This document shows, in pieces, positions 52,046 to 61,269 of a DNA stretch of 64,000 bases. Each line of letters begins with the position of its first letter. Within the stretch, counting starts at the first letter, position 1. The stretch lies in contig CAVRGH010000010.1 of NCBI GenBank assembly GCA_963720675.1, forward strand, positions 310,001 through 374,000, given 5' to 3'. The notes below the pieces were generated by a model that ran no database searches, was not told the DNA's origin, and worked only from the letters and a program-made list of their open reading frames with translations. Source of the DNA: JALHSW01 sp963720675 (lineage in GTDB: Bacteria; Actinomycetota; Acidimicrobiia; IMCC26256; PALSA-555). The translations under genes were made by a program, and so were the position numbers.

Positions 52046-52734
52046 GCGGCGCGCCCCGGCCCCAGACGCACGTCCTGCTCGACCACACCGGGGTCGCCGA
52101 CCGGGTCGACGCGCTCGCGGCCGAGATCGTGCGCGAGCACCCCGACGGCGTGGTGCTGGTCGGCGTCCTCAAGGGCGCGCTGATCTTCACCGCCGACCTC
52201 GCACGTGCGATCGGTCGCCTCGCGCCCACCATGCCGGTGTTCGTCGACTTCTTCGCGATCTCGCGATACGCGCCCGACAGCGGCCGCGTGCGCATCCTGA
52301 AGGACCTCGACCTCGACGTCGCCGGGCTCGACGTGGTGGTGGTCGAGGACCTCGTCGACACCGGGCTCACGCTTGCGTACCTGCTCGGCCAGCTCGAGGC
52401 CCGCGGCCCGCGCCGCGTCGAGGTCTGCACGCTGCTCGACCGTGCGGAGCGACGCATCGTGCCCGTGGAGCCGCGCTTCGTCGGCCAGCGGATCGAGGCG
52501 GACTCCTTCGTCCTCGGGTACGGGCTCCACGTCGGGGACCGGTACCGGAACCTGCCGGTCGTGGTCGAAGCCGACCGGGCGACCCTGGCCGCGGACCCGG
52601 ATGCGCTCCTGAGCCTCTACGGGTCCGGGCCCCCGGCGTCCAGATCCCCGGCATTCGGGCCCCCCGCATCCGGGGCGGGGCCCGAGGAGCGCGATGCTAT
52701 GGTGCGCGACGAGGTCGAAAGGCGGCGCCCGTGA
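52042..52734 (+). CDS. hpt: Hypoxanthine-guanine phosphoribosyltransferase
   Basis: A 230-residue purine-salvage enzyme. The PRPP loop is DVVVVEDLVDTGLTLAYLL near residue 95; VLVGVLKGALIFTADLARAI and FVDFFAISRYAPDSGRVRI, and later DSFVLGYGLHVGDRYRNLP, are typical. The C-terminal 40 residues, Pro/Ala/Gly-rich, are an extension not seen in standard HPRTs. GTGA overlaps join it to ftsR before and to the DUF151 gene after. Confidence 0.92.
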   Translation: MSGAPRPQTHVLLDHTGVADRVDALAAEIVREHPDGVVLVGVLKGALIFTADLARAIGRLAPTMPVFVDFFAISRYAPDSGRVRILKDLDLDVAGLDVVVVEDLVDTGLTLAYLLGQLEARGPRRVEVCTLLDRAERRIVPVEPRFVGQRIEADSFVLGYGLHVGDRYRNLPVVVEADRATLAADPDALLSLYGSGPPASRSPAFGPPASGAGPEERDAMVRDEVERRRP

Positions 52735-53216
52735 TCGAGATGTCGCTGGTGGGAGTCAGGGTCGAGGTCCCGACCAACCAGCCGATCGTCCTGCTCCGCG
52801 AGGAGACGGGCTCCCGCTATCTGCCCATCTTCATCGGCCCGCCGGAGGCCACGGCGATCGTCTACGCGCTCCAGGGCATGGAGACGCCGCGCCCGATGAC
52901 CCACGACCTCTTCAAGTCCGTCCTCGACGGGCTGGGTGCCGCCCTGCGCCAGGTCGTCATCACCGAGCTCCACGACGGGACCTTCTACGCCGAGATCGAG
53001 ATCCTGCGCGACGGCACGACCCAGCGGATCTCGTCCCGACCCTCCGACGCCCTCGCCCTCGCGGCCCGATACCCCGAGCCGGTACCGATCTTCGCCGACG
53101 AGGCCGTCCTCGAGGAGGCAGGCGTGCTCTTCGACCAGGACGAGGAAGAGTCCCAGATCGAGGAGTTCCGGGAGTTCCTGAACCAGGTCCGCCCGGAGGA
53201 CTTCGCCTCCGAGTAG
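52731..53216 (+). CDS. Bifunctional nuclease domain protein (DUF151)
   Basis: A 161-residue protein of the DUF151/BFN family: PTNQPIVLLREETGSRYLPIFIG, EATAIVYALQGMETPRPMTHDL, and ISSRPSDALALAARYPEPV. The last motif is highly conserved. Homologues show DNase/RNase activity in plants; the bacterial role is poorly known, but the gene is fixed beside ftsR in actinobacteria. GTG start overlaps hpt. Confidence 0.92.
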   Translation: MIEMSLVGVRVEVPTNQPIVLLREETGSRYLPIFIGPPEATAIVYALQGMETPRPMTHDLFKSVLDGLGAALRQVVITELHDGTFYAEIEILRDGTTQRISSRPSDALALAARYPEPVPIFADEAVLEEAGVLFDQDEEESQIEEFREFLNQVRPEDFASE

Positions 53217-53296
53217 GCCCTCCGCGCGGCGGCCCCGCCACCCTGCGCGCGATCTCTCGAGCGAATCCGTTGACGGCGCGCGGCCGAGCCGGTACC

Positions 53297-53326
53297 GTCA
53301 CATCGACGTAACTACGTCGATGTGAC
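53297..53326. promoter_or_regulatory. Perfect 30-bp palindrome, probable operator upstream of the second merR
   Basis: Arms GTCACATCGACGTA and TACGTCGATGTGAC are exact reverse complements with a two-base centre (AC), located 94 bases before the ATG of the MerR gene. MerR-family regulators often bind such palindromes in their own promoters; a regulatory role is inferred. The rest of the 203-base gap between DUF151 and this gene shows no other gene. Confidence 0.75.
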
Positions 53327-53419
53327 TTCGCGCGCGCCTCGGGATCCTGGATGGGACCCGAGGGGGCGCGGTGGCCGGAGTCAGGTCCTGGGGAGCACCC
53401 CGCGGGGAAGAAGGGGCAC

Positions 53420-53956
53420 ATGGCGAAGCGACAGGTGGTCCAGGGCACGTTGGACGAGGCAGTGGGGCCGGCAGGATCCGAGGTCGGATTCGGCGGCAAG
53501 CAGACCTGCGAGATCGTCGGGATCACCTACCGGCAGCTCGACTACTGGGACCGACGCGACCTCGTGAAGCCGTCACTCGCAGAGGCGCACGGCAGCGGTA
53601 CCCAGCGGCGCTACTCGTACCGCGACCTCGTCCGCCTGCGCGTCGTGAAGAGCCTGCTCGACGCCGGCGTGAAGCTCGACAACGCGCGTCGCGCGATCGA
53701 GTACCTGCGCGCCGAGGAGGGTGCCGACTGGCAGACCGCGAGCATCGTGCTCGCCGGTCCGAACTCGATCCTCGCCCGCGACGGTGACGCACTGATCGAC
53801 CTCGTCAAGCGCGGCCAGGGCGTGCTCAACATCGTGCCGCTCGGCGCGGTGGTGGGGGAGGTCGACACCAAGATCCTCGAGCTCGAACCGACCGAGTCGG
53901 AGCGGGTGGCGAGCACGACGCCCGGCAGCGGGCGCCAGGTGGCCGAGGGGGGCTGA
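53420..53956 (+). CDS. MerR-family regulator (ResR/Rv1830-like)
   Basis: A 178-residue protein with a MerR helix-turn-helix near residues 32-75: GKQTCEIVGITYRQLDYWDRRDLVKPSL, then RRYSYRDLVRLRVVKSLLDAGVKLDNAR. The C-terminal part (GADWQTASIVLAGPNSILARDGD, IVPLGAVVGEV) is specific to the Rv1830/ResR group, a cell-division/growth regulator in mycobacteria. The conserved neighbourhood (gcvH-FHA-ftsR-DUF151-this) supports it. Confidence 0.87.
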   Translation: MAKRQVVQGTLDEAVGPAGSEVGFGGKQTCEIVGITYRQLDYWDRRDLVKPSLAEAHGSGTQRRYSYRDLVRLRVVKSLLDAGVKLDNARRAIEYLRAEEGADWQTASIVLAGPNSILARDGDALIDLVKRGQGVLNIVPLGAVVGEVDTKILELEPTESERVASTTPGSGRQVAEGG

Positions 53957-54400
53957 CCGACGTTCGCGCCACTCCCGCACGAGGGCGTCCGCTTCGCGCA
54001 CAACTCGGAGCGACAGTTCGCGAAGCTGCTCGACTTCTACGGCATCGTGTGGGAGTACGAGCCGCGGAGCTTCGTGCTCGAGCGGGACCGAACGGGCAAC
54101 CCGGTGCAGGCGTTCACCCCGGACTTCTACCTCCCCGCGTACGACCAGTACATCGAGATCACGACGCTCAACCAGAAGCTGGTCACGAAGAAGAACAAGA
54201 AGGCGCGTCGCCTGCGCGAGCAGCATCCCGAGGTCACCATCAAGGTGCTGTACCAGCGCGACTACCTGCACCTGCTCGTGAAGTACGGGTTGGAGCCGCC
54301 CTCGCAGCTCGCCGACGAGTTCGAGGCACCGGCCCGGCTCGACCTCCGCTCGTCGCACGGCGGCGCCCACGAGCGCGCCGACGAGGCCGAGACGGCCTGA
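53953..54400 (+). CDS. Small PD-(D/E)XK-like predicted nuclease (start unresolved)
   Basis: A conserved stretch, FAPLPHEGVRFAHNSERQFAKLLDFYGI, followed by WEYEPRSF, FTPDFYLPAYDQYIEITTLNQK, and VLYQRDYLHLLVKYGLEPP. The E-x(n)-PDFYLP-IEITT pattern resembles the PD-(D/E)XK fold, with Thr or Lys of the final strand. The frame before FAPLPH has a stop at 53954 and no standard start; CTG 53953 with one extra G removed near 53962 gives MTDFAPLPH and 148 residues. It is downstream of the MerR gene. Function unknown. Confidence 0.65.
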
Positions 54401-54428
54401 GCCACCGCCGCACCTAGGCTCGCTCCCG

Positions 54429-55547
54429 ATGACCGCCCCCGGGCCCGACCCCGTCGAACCAGGCGCGCTCCGCCACAGCCCGCTCGACGCCGAGCACCGC
54501 GCGCTCGGCGCGCGCATGGTCGAGTTCGGCGGATGGGACATGCCGATCCAGTACACCGGTGTGCTCGAGGAGCACCGATCGTGCCGCACCGGCGCGGTGG
54601 TCTTCGACGTCTCACATCTCGGCTCGGTGCTCGTCACCGGCCCCGGCGCGTTCACGGCGCTGCAGTGGGCGTTCACCAACGACCTGCGGCGGATCCGACC
54701 GGGTCGTGCGCAGTACACGCACCTGCTCGATCCGGTCGACGCGCACGTCGTCGACGACATCATCATCTGGTGGGCTGACGACGAGCGGTACCTCGTGATG
54801 CCGAACGCGTCGAACACCGACGACCTGGTCGCGGCGTTGGACGAGGCCCGTTCGCACGCCGACGGTCCCTTCGACGCCACCGACATCACCCCGACCCGGG
54901 CCGTCCTGGCTGCACAGGGTCCCGAGGCGCGGGCGCTGCTCGCCGACGTGCTCGCGGACGCCGCGGCCGTACCCCGTTTCGGCGTCACCGCGGTCACGTA
55001 CCCCGGTGGTGCCGACGGTTGGGCCGCGGGCACCGGCTACACCGGCGAGGACGGCGTCGAGCTGCACGTGCCCGCGCTGGCGGCGTCCGACGTCTGGCAC
55101 GCGGTGCTCAGCGCCGGGCTCACTCCCGCCGGGCTCGGCGCACGCGACACCTTGCGCCTCGAGGCGGGGCTGCCGCTGCACGGCCACGAGCTCGGGCCCG
55201 GGATCACCCCTCTCCAGGCCGGGCTCGGGTGGGTGGTGCGCTTCGACAAGGGCGCGTTCCGGGGGAGCGAGCCGCTCCTGGCCGAGCAGGAGCGCGGTGT
55301 CGCGCGGCTGCTGCGCGGGCTCTCCGTCGACGGCCGTCAGGTCCCGCGTGCGGGCTGCGCGGTGCTCGTCGATGGCGTGGCGGCGGGGGAGGTCACGAGC
55401 GGCAACTTCTCGCCCATGCTCGAGCACGGGATCGCGCTCGCGTTCCTGCCCCCGGCGGTGCAGGTCGGCGCGGCGGTGACCGTCGACATCCGCGGGCGTG
55501 CGGTGGACGCGACGGTGGTGAAGACCCCCTTCGTCGAGAAGCACTGA
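54429..55547 (+). CDS. gcvT: Aminomethyltransferase (glycine cleavage T protein)
   Basis: A 372-residue folate-dependent enzyme of glycine cleavage. ARMVEFGGWDMPIQYTGVLEEHRSCR, VVFDVSHLGSVLVTGPGA (the Asp-His of the active site), NASNTDDLV and GYTGEDGVELHVPA are GcvT signatures; LGARDTLRLEAGLPLHGHEL follows. Length is standard. It is not adjacent to gcvP: a DUF222 gene and the glycine riboswitch lie between. Confidence 0.94.
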   Translation: MTAPGPDPVEPGALRHSPLDAEHRALGARMVEFGGWDMPIQYTGVLEEHRSCRTGAVVFDVSHLGSVLVTGPGAFTALQWAFTNDLRRIRPGRAQYTHLLDPVDAHVVDDIIIWWADDERYLVMPNASNTDDLVAALDEARSHADGPFDATDITPTRAVLAAQGPEARALLADVLADAAAVPRFGVTAVTYPGGADGWAAGTGYTGEDGVELHVPALAASDVWHAVLSAGLTPAGLGARDTLRLEAGLPLHGHELGPGITPLQAGLGWVVRFDKGAFRGSEPLLAEQERGVARLLRGLSVDGRQVPRAGCAVLVDGVAAGEVTSGNFSPMLEHGIALAFLPPAVQVGAAVTVDIRGRAVDATVVKTPFVEKH

Positions 55548-55588
55548 GCGTTCGCGTCACGCATGTCGTGTTCGTTCGGTCTTGGTGC

Positions 55589-55617
55589 TTGACACACGAA
55601 CATACGTTCGATAGAGT
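55589..55617 (+). promoter_or_regulatory. Promoter with LexA-like SOS box in the spacer, DUF222 copy 2
   Basis: TTGACA (55589-55594) and TAGAGT (55612-55617) are separated by exactly 17 bases. The spacer holds GAACATACGTTC (55598-55609), and the flanks extend it to ACGAACATACGTTCGA, 15 of 16 positions of the mycobacterial LexA box TCGAAC-N4-GTTCGA. It lies about 48 bases upstream of the GTG of the second DUF222/HNH gene. The same 12-mer occupies the same place before copy 1. Confidence 0.75.
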
Positions 55618-55664
55618 ACCCAGCACTTCCCCCGAACGGTTCCATCATCCGAAGGGGAAGGTCT

Positions 55665-56832
55665 GTGTTCGACGAAGTCCGCACCGCCGTGGCGACCCTC
55701 GAAGGGGTTGCACGCGAGCTCGAGCCTGGAGTGCTCGATGGCGCGAGACGCGGCGCGGCTGGTCGAGGTGGTGGCGCAGGGGGAGCACGTCTGTGCGGCG
55801 CTGAAGGCGCTCCTGGCCCGTCGGGTCGAGGAGACCGGCGCCTATCGCGACGGCGGCTACCGGACGGCGGGGCACTGGCTCTCGGCGAAGACCGGGAGCG
55901 ACGGTCGGTGCCGCCGTCGGTGCACTGGAGACGGCGCGGTCGTTGGATGAGCTGCCCGCGACCGCGCGAGGCGTTCCGGGCCGGGGAGCTGTCCGAGACC
56001 CAGGCCCGTCAGATCACCGGCGCCGCCAGTGAGGACCCTTCGTCCGAGGCGCGGTTGCTGCGCACGGCGAAGTCCTCGACGGTGAAGGGGCTCAAGGACC
56101 GGTGTCGTGAGGTGCGCGCCGCGGCGCAGCCCGACGACGCCGCGTGGGCCCGACAGCTCCACGAGCAGCGCTACCTCCACAAGTGGACCGACCTCGACGG
56201 CTCCTACTGCGGCGACTTCCGCCTCGCCCCCGCCGCGGCGCGCGCGACTCTTCGCCGCACTCGACGCGCACGAGGACCGCATCTTCCGTGAAGCCCGAAA
56301 GGCCGGGCGTCGTGAGCCACGCGACGCCTACGCCGCCGACGCCCTCGTCGCCCTGATGGACGACGGCCCCTGCAAGCCGGTCGACGTCCGCCTCACCGCG
56401 GATGCCACCGCGATCGAGCGCGGCTACGTGATCGAAGGCGAGACGTGCGAGATCGCCGGCCGCGGTGCGATCCCGGTCACCGACGCCCGAGCCCTGATGA
56501 ACGACGCGACCATCACCACGATGCTGCGCACCGGCACCGAGATCACCACGATCTCGAGCCCCGAGCGCACGATCCCCGCGACCCTCCGCCGCTGGGTCGA
56601 GACCACCTACCCGGTCTGCGGCGTGGTGGGATGCGACGTCGACCGAGGGCTCGAGATCGACCACATCGTGCCGGTCGAGCACCAGGGCCCGACCGAGGCG
56701 GCGAACCTCTGGCGGCTCTGCCACCAGCACCACCTCCTCAAGACCCACTGCGCCTGGACCGTCACCGGGCAGCCCGGCACCTGGGACCTGCGACCGCCGG
56801 TCTCGCACACCGACCCTGACCCGCCGCCATGA
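55665..56832 (+). CDS. DUF222 / HNH endonuclease domain protein, copy 2 (frameshifted)
   Basis: GTG 55665 starts FDEVRTAVATLEGVARELEPGVLD, the usual DUF222 beginning; later parts lie in other frames: RDAARLVEVVAQGEHVCAALKAL, ATVGAAVGALETARSLDELP, EAFRAGELSETQARQITGA, FAALDAHEDRIFREARKAG. The HNH site is CGVVGCDVDRGLEIDHIVPVEHQG, then LWRLCHQHHLLKTH. Four extra bases (about 55740, 55893, 55967 and 56237) restore a 387-residue protein. It belongs to the 13E12-type family, and is preceded by the LexA-like promoter. Confidence 0.75.
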
Positions 56833-56924
56833 GGCCGAGGCGAAGCGAGGAAGGGGACCGAGGCGTCCGAGCACCGGCACCGCAGCCGGTGGCCGGTACG
56901 CTGTGGCCACAGCCGTCGACCCCA

Positions 56925-57190
56925 GGCGGGAGAGCTTCGGAGCCGCTCGCAGGAGCAGCATCGGGGCGCCGAAGGAGCAACCACTCCCCGGAATCTCTCA
57001 GGCGCACGGACCGCCAGGGCGAGGCAACGCTGGAGAGCAGGTGCACGAACGACCCCCGGAGACGGTCTCCGGAGGCCGGACGGCACCTCACCGAAGGGGA
57101 AAGCCGATCCACCGGCCGGCACCAGCACCATCGGCGACGGCACGGAGCCCGGCGAATCTCTCAGGTTCCGCGACAGCGGGGGAGTGCGAG
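56925..57190 (+). promoter_or_regulatory. Tandem glycine riboswitch upstream of gcvP
   Basis: Two copies of the glycine aptamer pattern are visible: CCGAAGGAGCAA (56969-56980) with GAATCTCTCAGG (56991-57002), then CCGAAGGGGAAA (57091-57102) with GAATCTCTCAGG (57154-57165). The pair sits in the 402-base gap before gcvP and ends about 45 bases before its start. Glycine binding to both aptamers usually turns the downstream gene on. The rest of the gap (56833-56924, 57191-57234) holds no other gene. Confidence 0.92.
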
Positions 57191-57234
57191 GACCGCGAGC
57201 GCGGTCCGGAGTGCTGTCGCGCAAGGGAGCCCGA

Positions 57235-60200
57235 GTGAGCAACCCGCCCCGTAGGACCCTCTCCGACCTGGAGGAGCCCGACCGCTTCGTCGCGCGCCAC
57301 ATCGGACCCGACACCGACGACGAGCGGGCGATGCTCGCGACGCTCGGGATCACGTCGCTCGACGAGCTCGTCAAGGCCGCGGTCCCCGCGACGATCCGTG
57401 ACCAGGCGCTCGAGCTCCCGGAGCCGAAGGACGAGCGCGACGCGCTCACCGCGCTGCGCGAGCTCGCGGACCAGAACCAGGTGCTGACCTCGCTGATCGG
57501 CCTCGGGTACTCCGACACGATCACACCACCGGTCATCCTCCGGAACGTGCTCGAGAGCCCGGCCTGGTACACGGCGTACACGCCGTACCAGCCGGAGATC
57601 TCGCAGGGTCGGCTGGAAGCGCTGCTCAACTTCCAGACGATGGTGACGGACCTCACCGGCACCGAGCTGGCCAACGCGTCGCTGTTGGACGAGGCGACCG
57701 CGGCGGCGGAGGCGATGACGCTCCTGCACCGCAGCAATCCGTCGATCACCCAGGATGGTGGAGGGGACACGTTCTTCGTGGACGCCGACACCCACCCGCA
57801 GACGATCGCGGTGGTGCAGACGCGCGCCGAGCCCCTCGGCATCACCGTGCTGGTCGGCGACGTGGACGCGCCTCCGGAGGCGGGGGGTCTGCCCGGCACC
57901 GGCGTCTTCGGCGTGCTCCTCCAGGAGCCCGGGAGCAGCGGCCGGGTCCGCAGCCGCGCCGCGACGATCGAGCGCGCCCACGCGCAGGGGGCACTGGTCG
58001 CGGTGGCCGCCGACCTCCTCGCACTCGTCGTCATGACGTCACCGGGCGAGCAGGGCGCGGACGTCGTGATCGGGTCGTCGCAGCGCTTCGGCGTGCCGCT
58101 CGGGCTTCGGCGGGCCCCACGCGGCCTTCATGGCCACGCGCGACGAGTACAAGCGCAGCCTCCCGGGGCGGCTCGTCGGCGTGTCCGTCGACACCGCCGG
58201 ACGGCCGGCGCTGCGTCTCGCGCTCCAGACGCGGGAGCAGCACATCCGTCGGGAGAAGGCCACGAGCAACATCTGCACCGCCCAGGTGCTCCTGGCCGTC
58301 ATCGCGGGCCTCTACGCCACCTACCACGGGCCCGACGGGCTGCGGACGATCGCCCGCAGGGTGCACCGGCTCGCAGCGATCCTCGCGGCCGGCCTCCGCA
58401 CCGGGGGAGTGGCGATCGTCCACGACGCGTTCTTCGACACCGTGCAAGCGCGCGTACCGGGGAAGGCCGCAGAGATCGCCGCGGGCGCACGCTCCGAGGG
58501 CGTCAACCTGCGCGTGGTCGACGCCGACACGCTGGGCGTCGCGCTCGACGAGACCACGACCCGTGACACCGTCGAGGTGGTGTGGCGCGCGTTCGGGCTC
58601 GACACCGACGCGCTCGGGGTCGACGCGCTCGACGTCACCACCCCGGACGCGATCCCGGACGAGCTCGATCGCACCTCCGAGATCCTGACGCACCCGGTCT
58701 TCCATCGCTATCGCTCCGAGACCGACATGCTCCGCTACCTGCGTCGGCTCTCGGACCGCGACCTCGCGCTCGACCGCACGATGATCCCACTCGGCTCGTG
58801 CACCATGAAGCTCAACGCGACCACCGAGATGCTCCCGATCACGTGGCCGGAGTTCGGGCGGATCCATCCGTTCGCGCCGATCGACCAGGCCGCGGGCTAC
58901 CGCGAGCTGTTCACCCAGCTCGAGGAGTGGCTCTGCGAGATCACCGGCTACGACGCGGTGTCGCTCCAGCCGAACGCGGGCTCCCAGGGCGAGCTCGCCG
59001 GGCTGCTGGCGATCCGGGCGTACCACCGCGAGCGCGGTGACACCGGCCGCGACGTGTGCCTCATCCCGGCGTCTGCCCACGGCACGAACGCGGCGAGCGC
59101 GGCGATGGCCGGCATGCGGGTCCTCGTCGTGCGGTGTGACGACGACGGCAACGTCGACCTCGACGACCTCAAGCAGAAGGCGAACGAGCACGCGGATCGG
59201 CTCGCCGCGCTCATGGTCACGTACCCGTCGACGCACGGCGTCTTCGAAGCCCAGATCCGCGACGTGTGCGCCGTCGTGCACGAGCACGGCGGTCAGGTGT
59301 ACCTCGACGGCGCGAACCTCAACGCGCTCGTCGGGCTCGCGAAGCCCGGGGCGTTCGGTGCCGATGTGTCGCACCTCAACCTGCACAAGACGTTCTGCAT
59401 CCCGCACGGCGGCGGGGGACCGGGCGTCGGGCCGGTGGCGGTGCGCTCGCACCTCGCGCCCTTCCTGCCGAACCACCCGCTGTGCCCCGAGGCCGGGCCG
59501 AGGACGGGCGTCGGGCCGATCTCGGCCGCGCCGTGGGGCTCGGCGGGCATCCTGCCGATCTCGTGGGCGTACATCACGATGATGGGGCCCGAGGGGCTCC
59601 GGCGCGCGACCCAGGTCGCGATCCTCGGCGCCAACTACATCGCGGCGCGGCTGCGTGAGCACTACCCGGTGCTCTACGCGGGACCCGACGGGCTCGTCGC
59701 GCACGAGTGCATCCTCGACTTGCGTCCGATCACCCAGGCGACCGGGGTCACCGCGGAGGACGTCGCCAAGCGCCTGATCGACTTCGGCTTCCACGCGCCG
59801 ACCATGTCCTTCCCGGTGTCGGGCACGCTGATGGTCGAGCCGACCGAGTCCGAGTCGCGTCGCGAGCTCGACCGCTTCTGCGACGCGATGATCGCGATCC
59901 GGGCCGAGATCGCCGCGGTCGAGGCGGGGACCGTCGTCGAGGACAGTCCGCTGCGCCACGCGCCCCACACCGCGGGCGACGTCATGGCCGACGACTGGGC
60001 GCGGCAGCTACTCGCGTGAACGGGCCGCCTTCCCGGGTGACGCCGGCCCCGTCGGCATCGGGACGGGGAGCCAGGACAAGTACTGGCCGCCGGTCGGCCG
60101 GATCGACAACGTCTACGGCGACCGGAACGTCATGTGCTCCTGTCCGCCCCTCGACGAGTGGGCGGACGAGGAGCCCGTCGCCGGAGGAGCGGAGCGATGA
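57235..60200 (+). CDS. gcvP: Glycine dehydrogenase (decarboxylating), P protein (two frameshifts)
   Basis: The pyridoxal-phosphate enzyme that decarboxylates glycine. GTG 57235 opens PPRRTLSDLEEPDRFVARHIGPD. An extra G in 58102-58104 shifts the frame (joining to LGFGGPHAAFMATRDEYKRSL), and an extra G near 60015 shifts the end (joining to RERAAFPG and SQDKYWPPVGRIDNVYGD). Without them it has 987 residues. DVSHLNLHKTFCIPHGGGGPG holds the PLP lysine; LDGANLNALVGLAKPG and CSCPPLDEWADEE complete it. It is under the tandem glycine riboswitch, and overlaps the next gene. Confidence 0.93.
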
Positions 60201-61132
60201 GCACGCCGCAGCCGGGCATCTTCGCCCTGGGGACGCGCTCGCACTACCACCTCGAGTTCGATCTCGCAGACCGGGGCACGAAGGCCGACGATCCGAGCGA
60301 CGAGCAGCTGCGGGCGCTCGCCGACGCGGTCGCCGCGCTGCGCGAGCCCGCGGTGACCGCCGGCGGCTCGAACCTCGTGGTCGGGTTCGGTCCCGACCTG
60401 TGGCGGCGCCTCGCACCTGCGGACGCGCCAGCAGCGCTCCATCCGTTCCGCACGATCGAGGGCGACGGTCGGCGCGCACCTGCGACTCAGCACGACGCGT
60501 GGGTCTGGGTGCACGGCACGGGCCCCGACGTGCTGCTCGACAACGCGCGTGCGGTGGTGGCCGCACTCGCGCCGGTGCTGACGCTCGCCGCGGAGCAGCC
60601 GTGCTTCGTCTACCACGACAGCCTCGACCTCACGGGCTTCATCGACGGCACCGAGAACCCGCCGATCCAGGACGGCCCCGAGGTCGCCACGGTGCCGCCG
60701 GGGGAGCCGGGCGCGGGCGGTGCCTTCGTGCTCTCGATGCAGTGGGTCCACGATCTGCAGGCGTTCGACGCGCTCCCGGTCCCCGAGCAGCAGGACGTCT
60801 TCGGCCGCACCAAGCCGGACTCGATCGAGCTCGACGACAAGCCTGCGACCGCCCACATCAGCCGGGTGGTGATCGAGGAGCCCGGACCCGACGGTGGGCC
60901 CGAGGAGCTCGAGATCTTCCGACGGAGCGCCCCGTGGGGGACCGTGACCGAGCACGGCCTCTACTTCGTGGCCTTCTCGGCCGACCCCGCCCGGTTCGAC
61001 AAGATGCTGGCCAGGATGTTCGGCACCTCCGGGGACGGCATCCACGACCACCTGACCGACTTCTCCCAGCCCGTCAGCGCCTCGTACTACTTCGCCCCCA
61101 GCCTCGAGTCCCTGGCCGCCCTAGGGGAGTAG
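60197..61132 (+). CDS. Dyp-type peroxidase
   Basis: A 311-residue heme peroxidase. DLTGFIDGTENPPIQDGPE carries the GxxDG motif (catalytic Asp), and KPATAHISRVVIEEP the proximal His; FGRTKPDSIEL and FFAP-type residues in the C-terminal part (ARMFGTSGDGIHDHLTDFSQPVSASYYFAP) are also typical. It oxidises dyes and porphyrin-like substrates with hydrogen peroxide. No signal peptide was seen. ATG 60197 overlaps the gcvP stop by 4 bases. Confidence 0.9.
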   Translation: MSTPQPGIFALGTRSHYHLEFDLADRGTKADDPSDEQLRALADAVAALREPAVTAGGSNLVVGFGPDLWRRLAPADAPAALHPFRTIEGDGRRAPATQHDAWVWVHGTGPDVLLDNARAVVAALAPVLTLAAEQPCFVYHDSLDLTGFIDGTENPPIQDGPEVATVPPGEPGAGGAFVLSMQWVHDLQAFDALPVPEQQDVFGRTKPDSIELDDKPATAHISRVVIEEPGPDGGPEELEIFRRSAPWGTVTEHGLYFVAFSADPARFDKMLARMFGTSGDGIHDHLTDFSQPVSASYYFAPSLESLAALGE

Positions 61133-61143
61133 AGGTCGTCCGT

Positions 61144-61164
61144 CGCCCGGCGTCAGCCCGGGCG
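61144..61164 (+). terminator. Stem-loop after the peroxidase gene
   Basis: CGCCCGG (61144-61150) and CCGGGCG (61158-61164) pair across a 7-base loop, 12 bases after the stop. No T-run follows, so it is a terminator-like hairpin of the kind common in GC-rich genomes. Confidence 0.45.
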
Positions 61165-61179
61165 TGATCTTGACCATTT

Positions 61180-61221
61180 CCCGTTGATGTCCAGTAGCCG
61201 AAGGCTACTTGACATAACGGG
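61180..61221. promoter_or_regulatory. 42-base nested hairpin upstream of the surface-protein locus
   Basis: The inner stem is AGTAGCC / GGCTACT with loop GAA; the outer stem is CCCGTT-(G)-ATGTC / GACAT-AACGGG with a single bulged G, so 18 base pairs are formed over 42 bases. A TTGACA-like element (61210-61215) is embedded. It lies 172 bases before the ATG of the surface protein. It may be a leader RNA or an operator; I cannot assign it to a known riboswitch. Confidence 0.55.
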
Positions 61222-61269
61222 GCTTCTCGGCAGTACGGCGGGCCTGCCGGAAGGGCGACGCCCGAGGCC

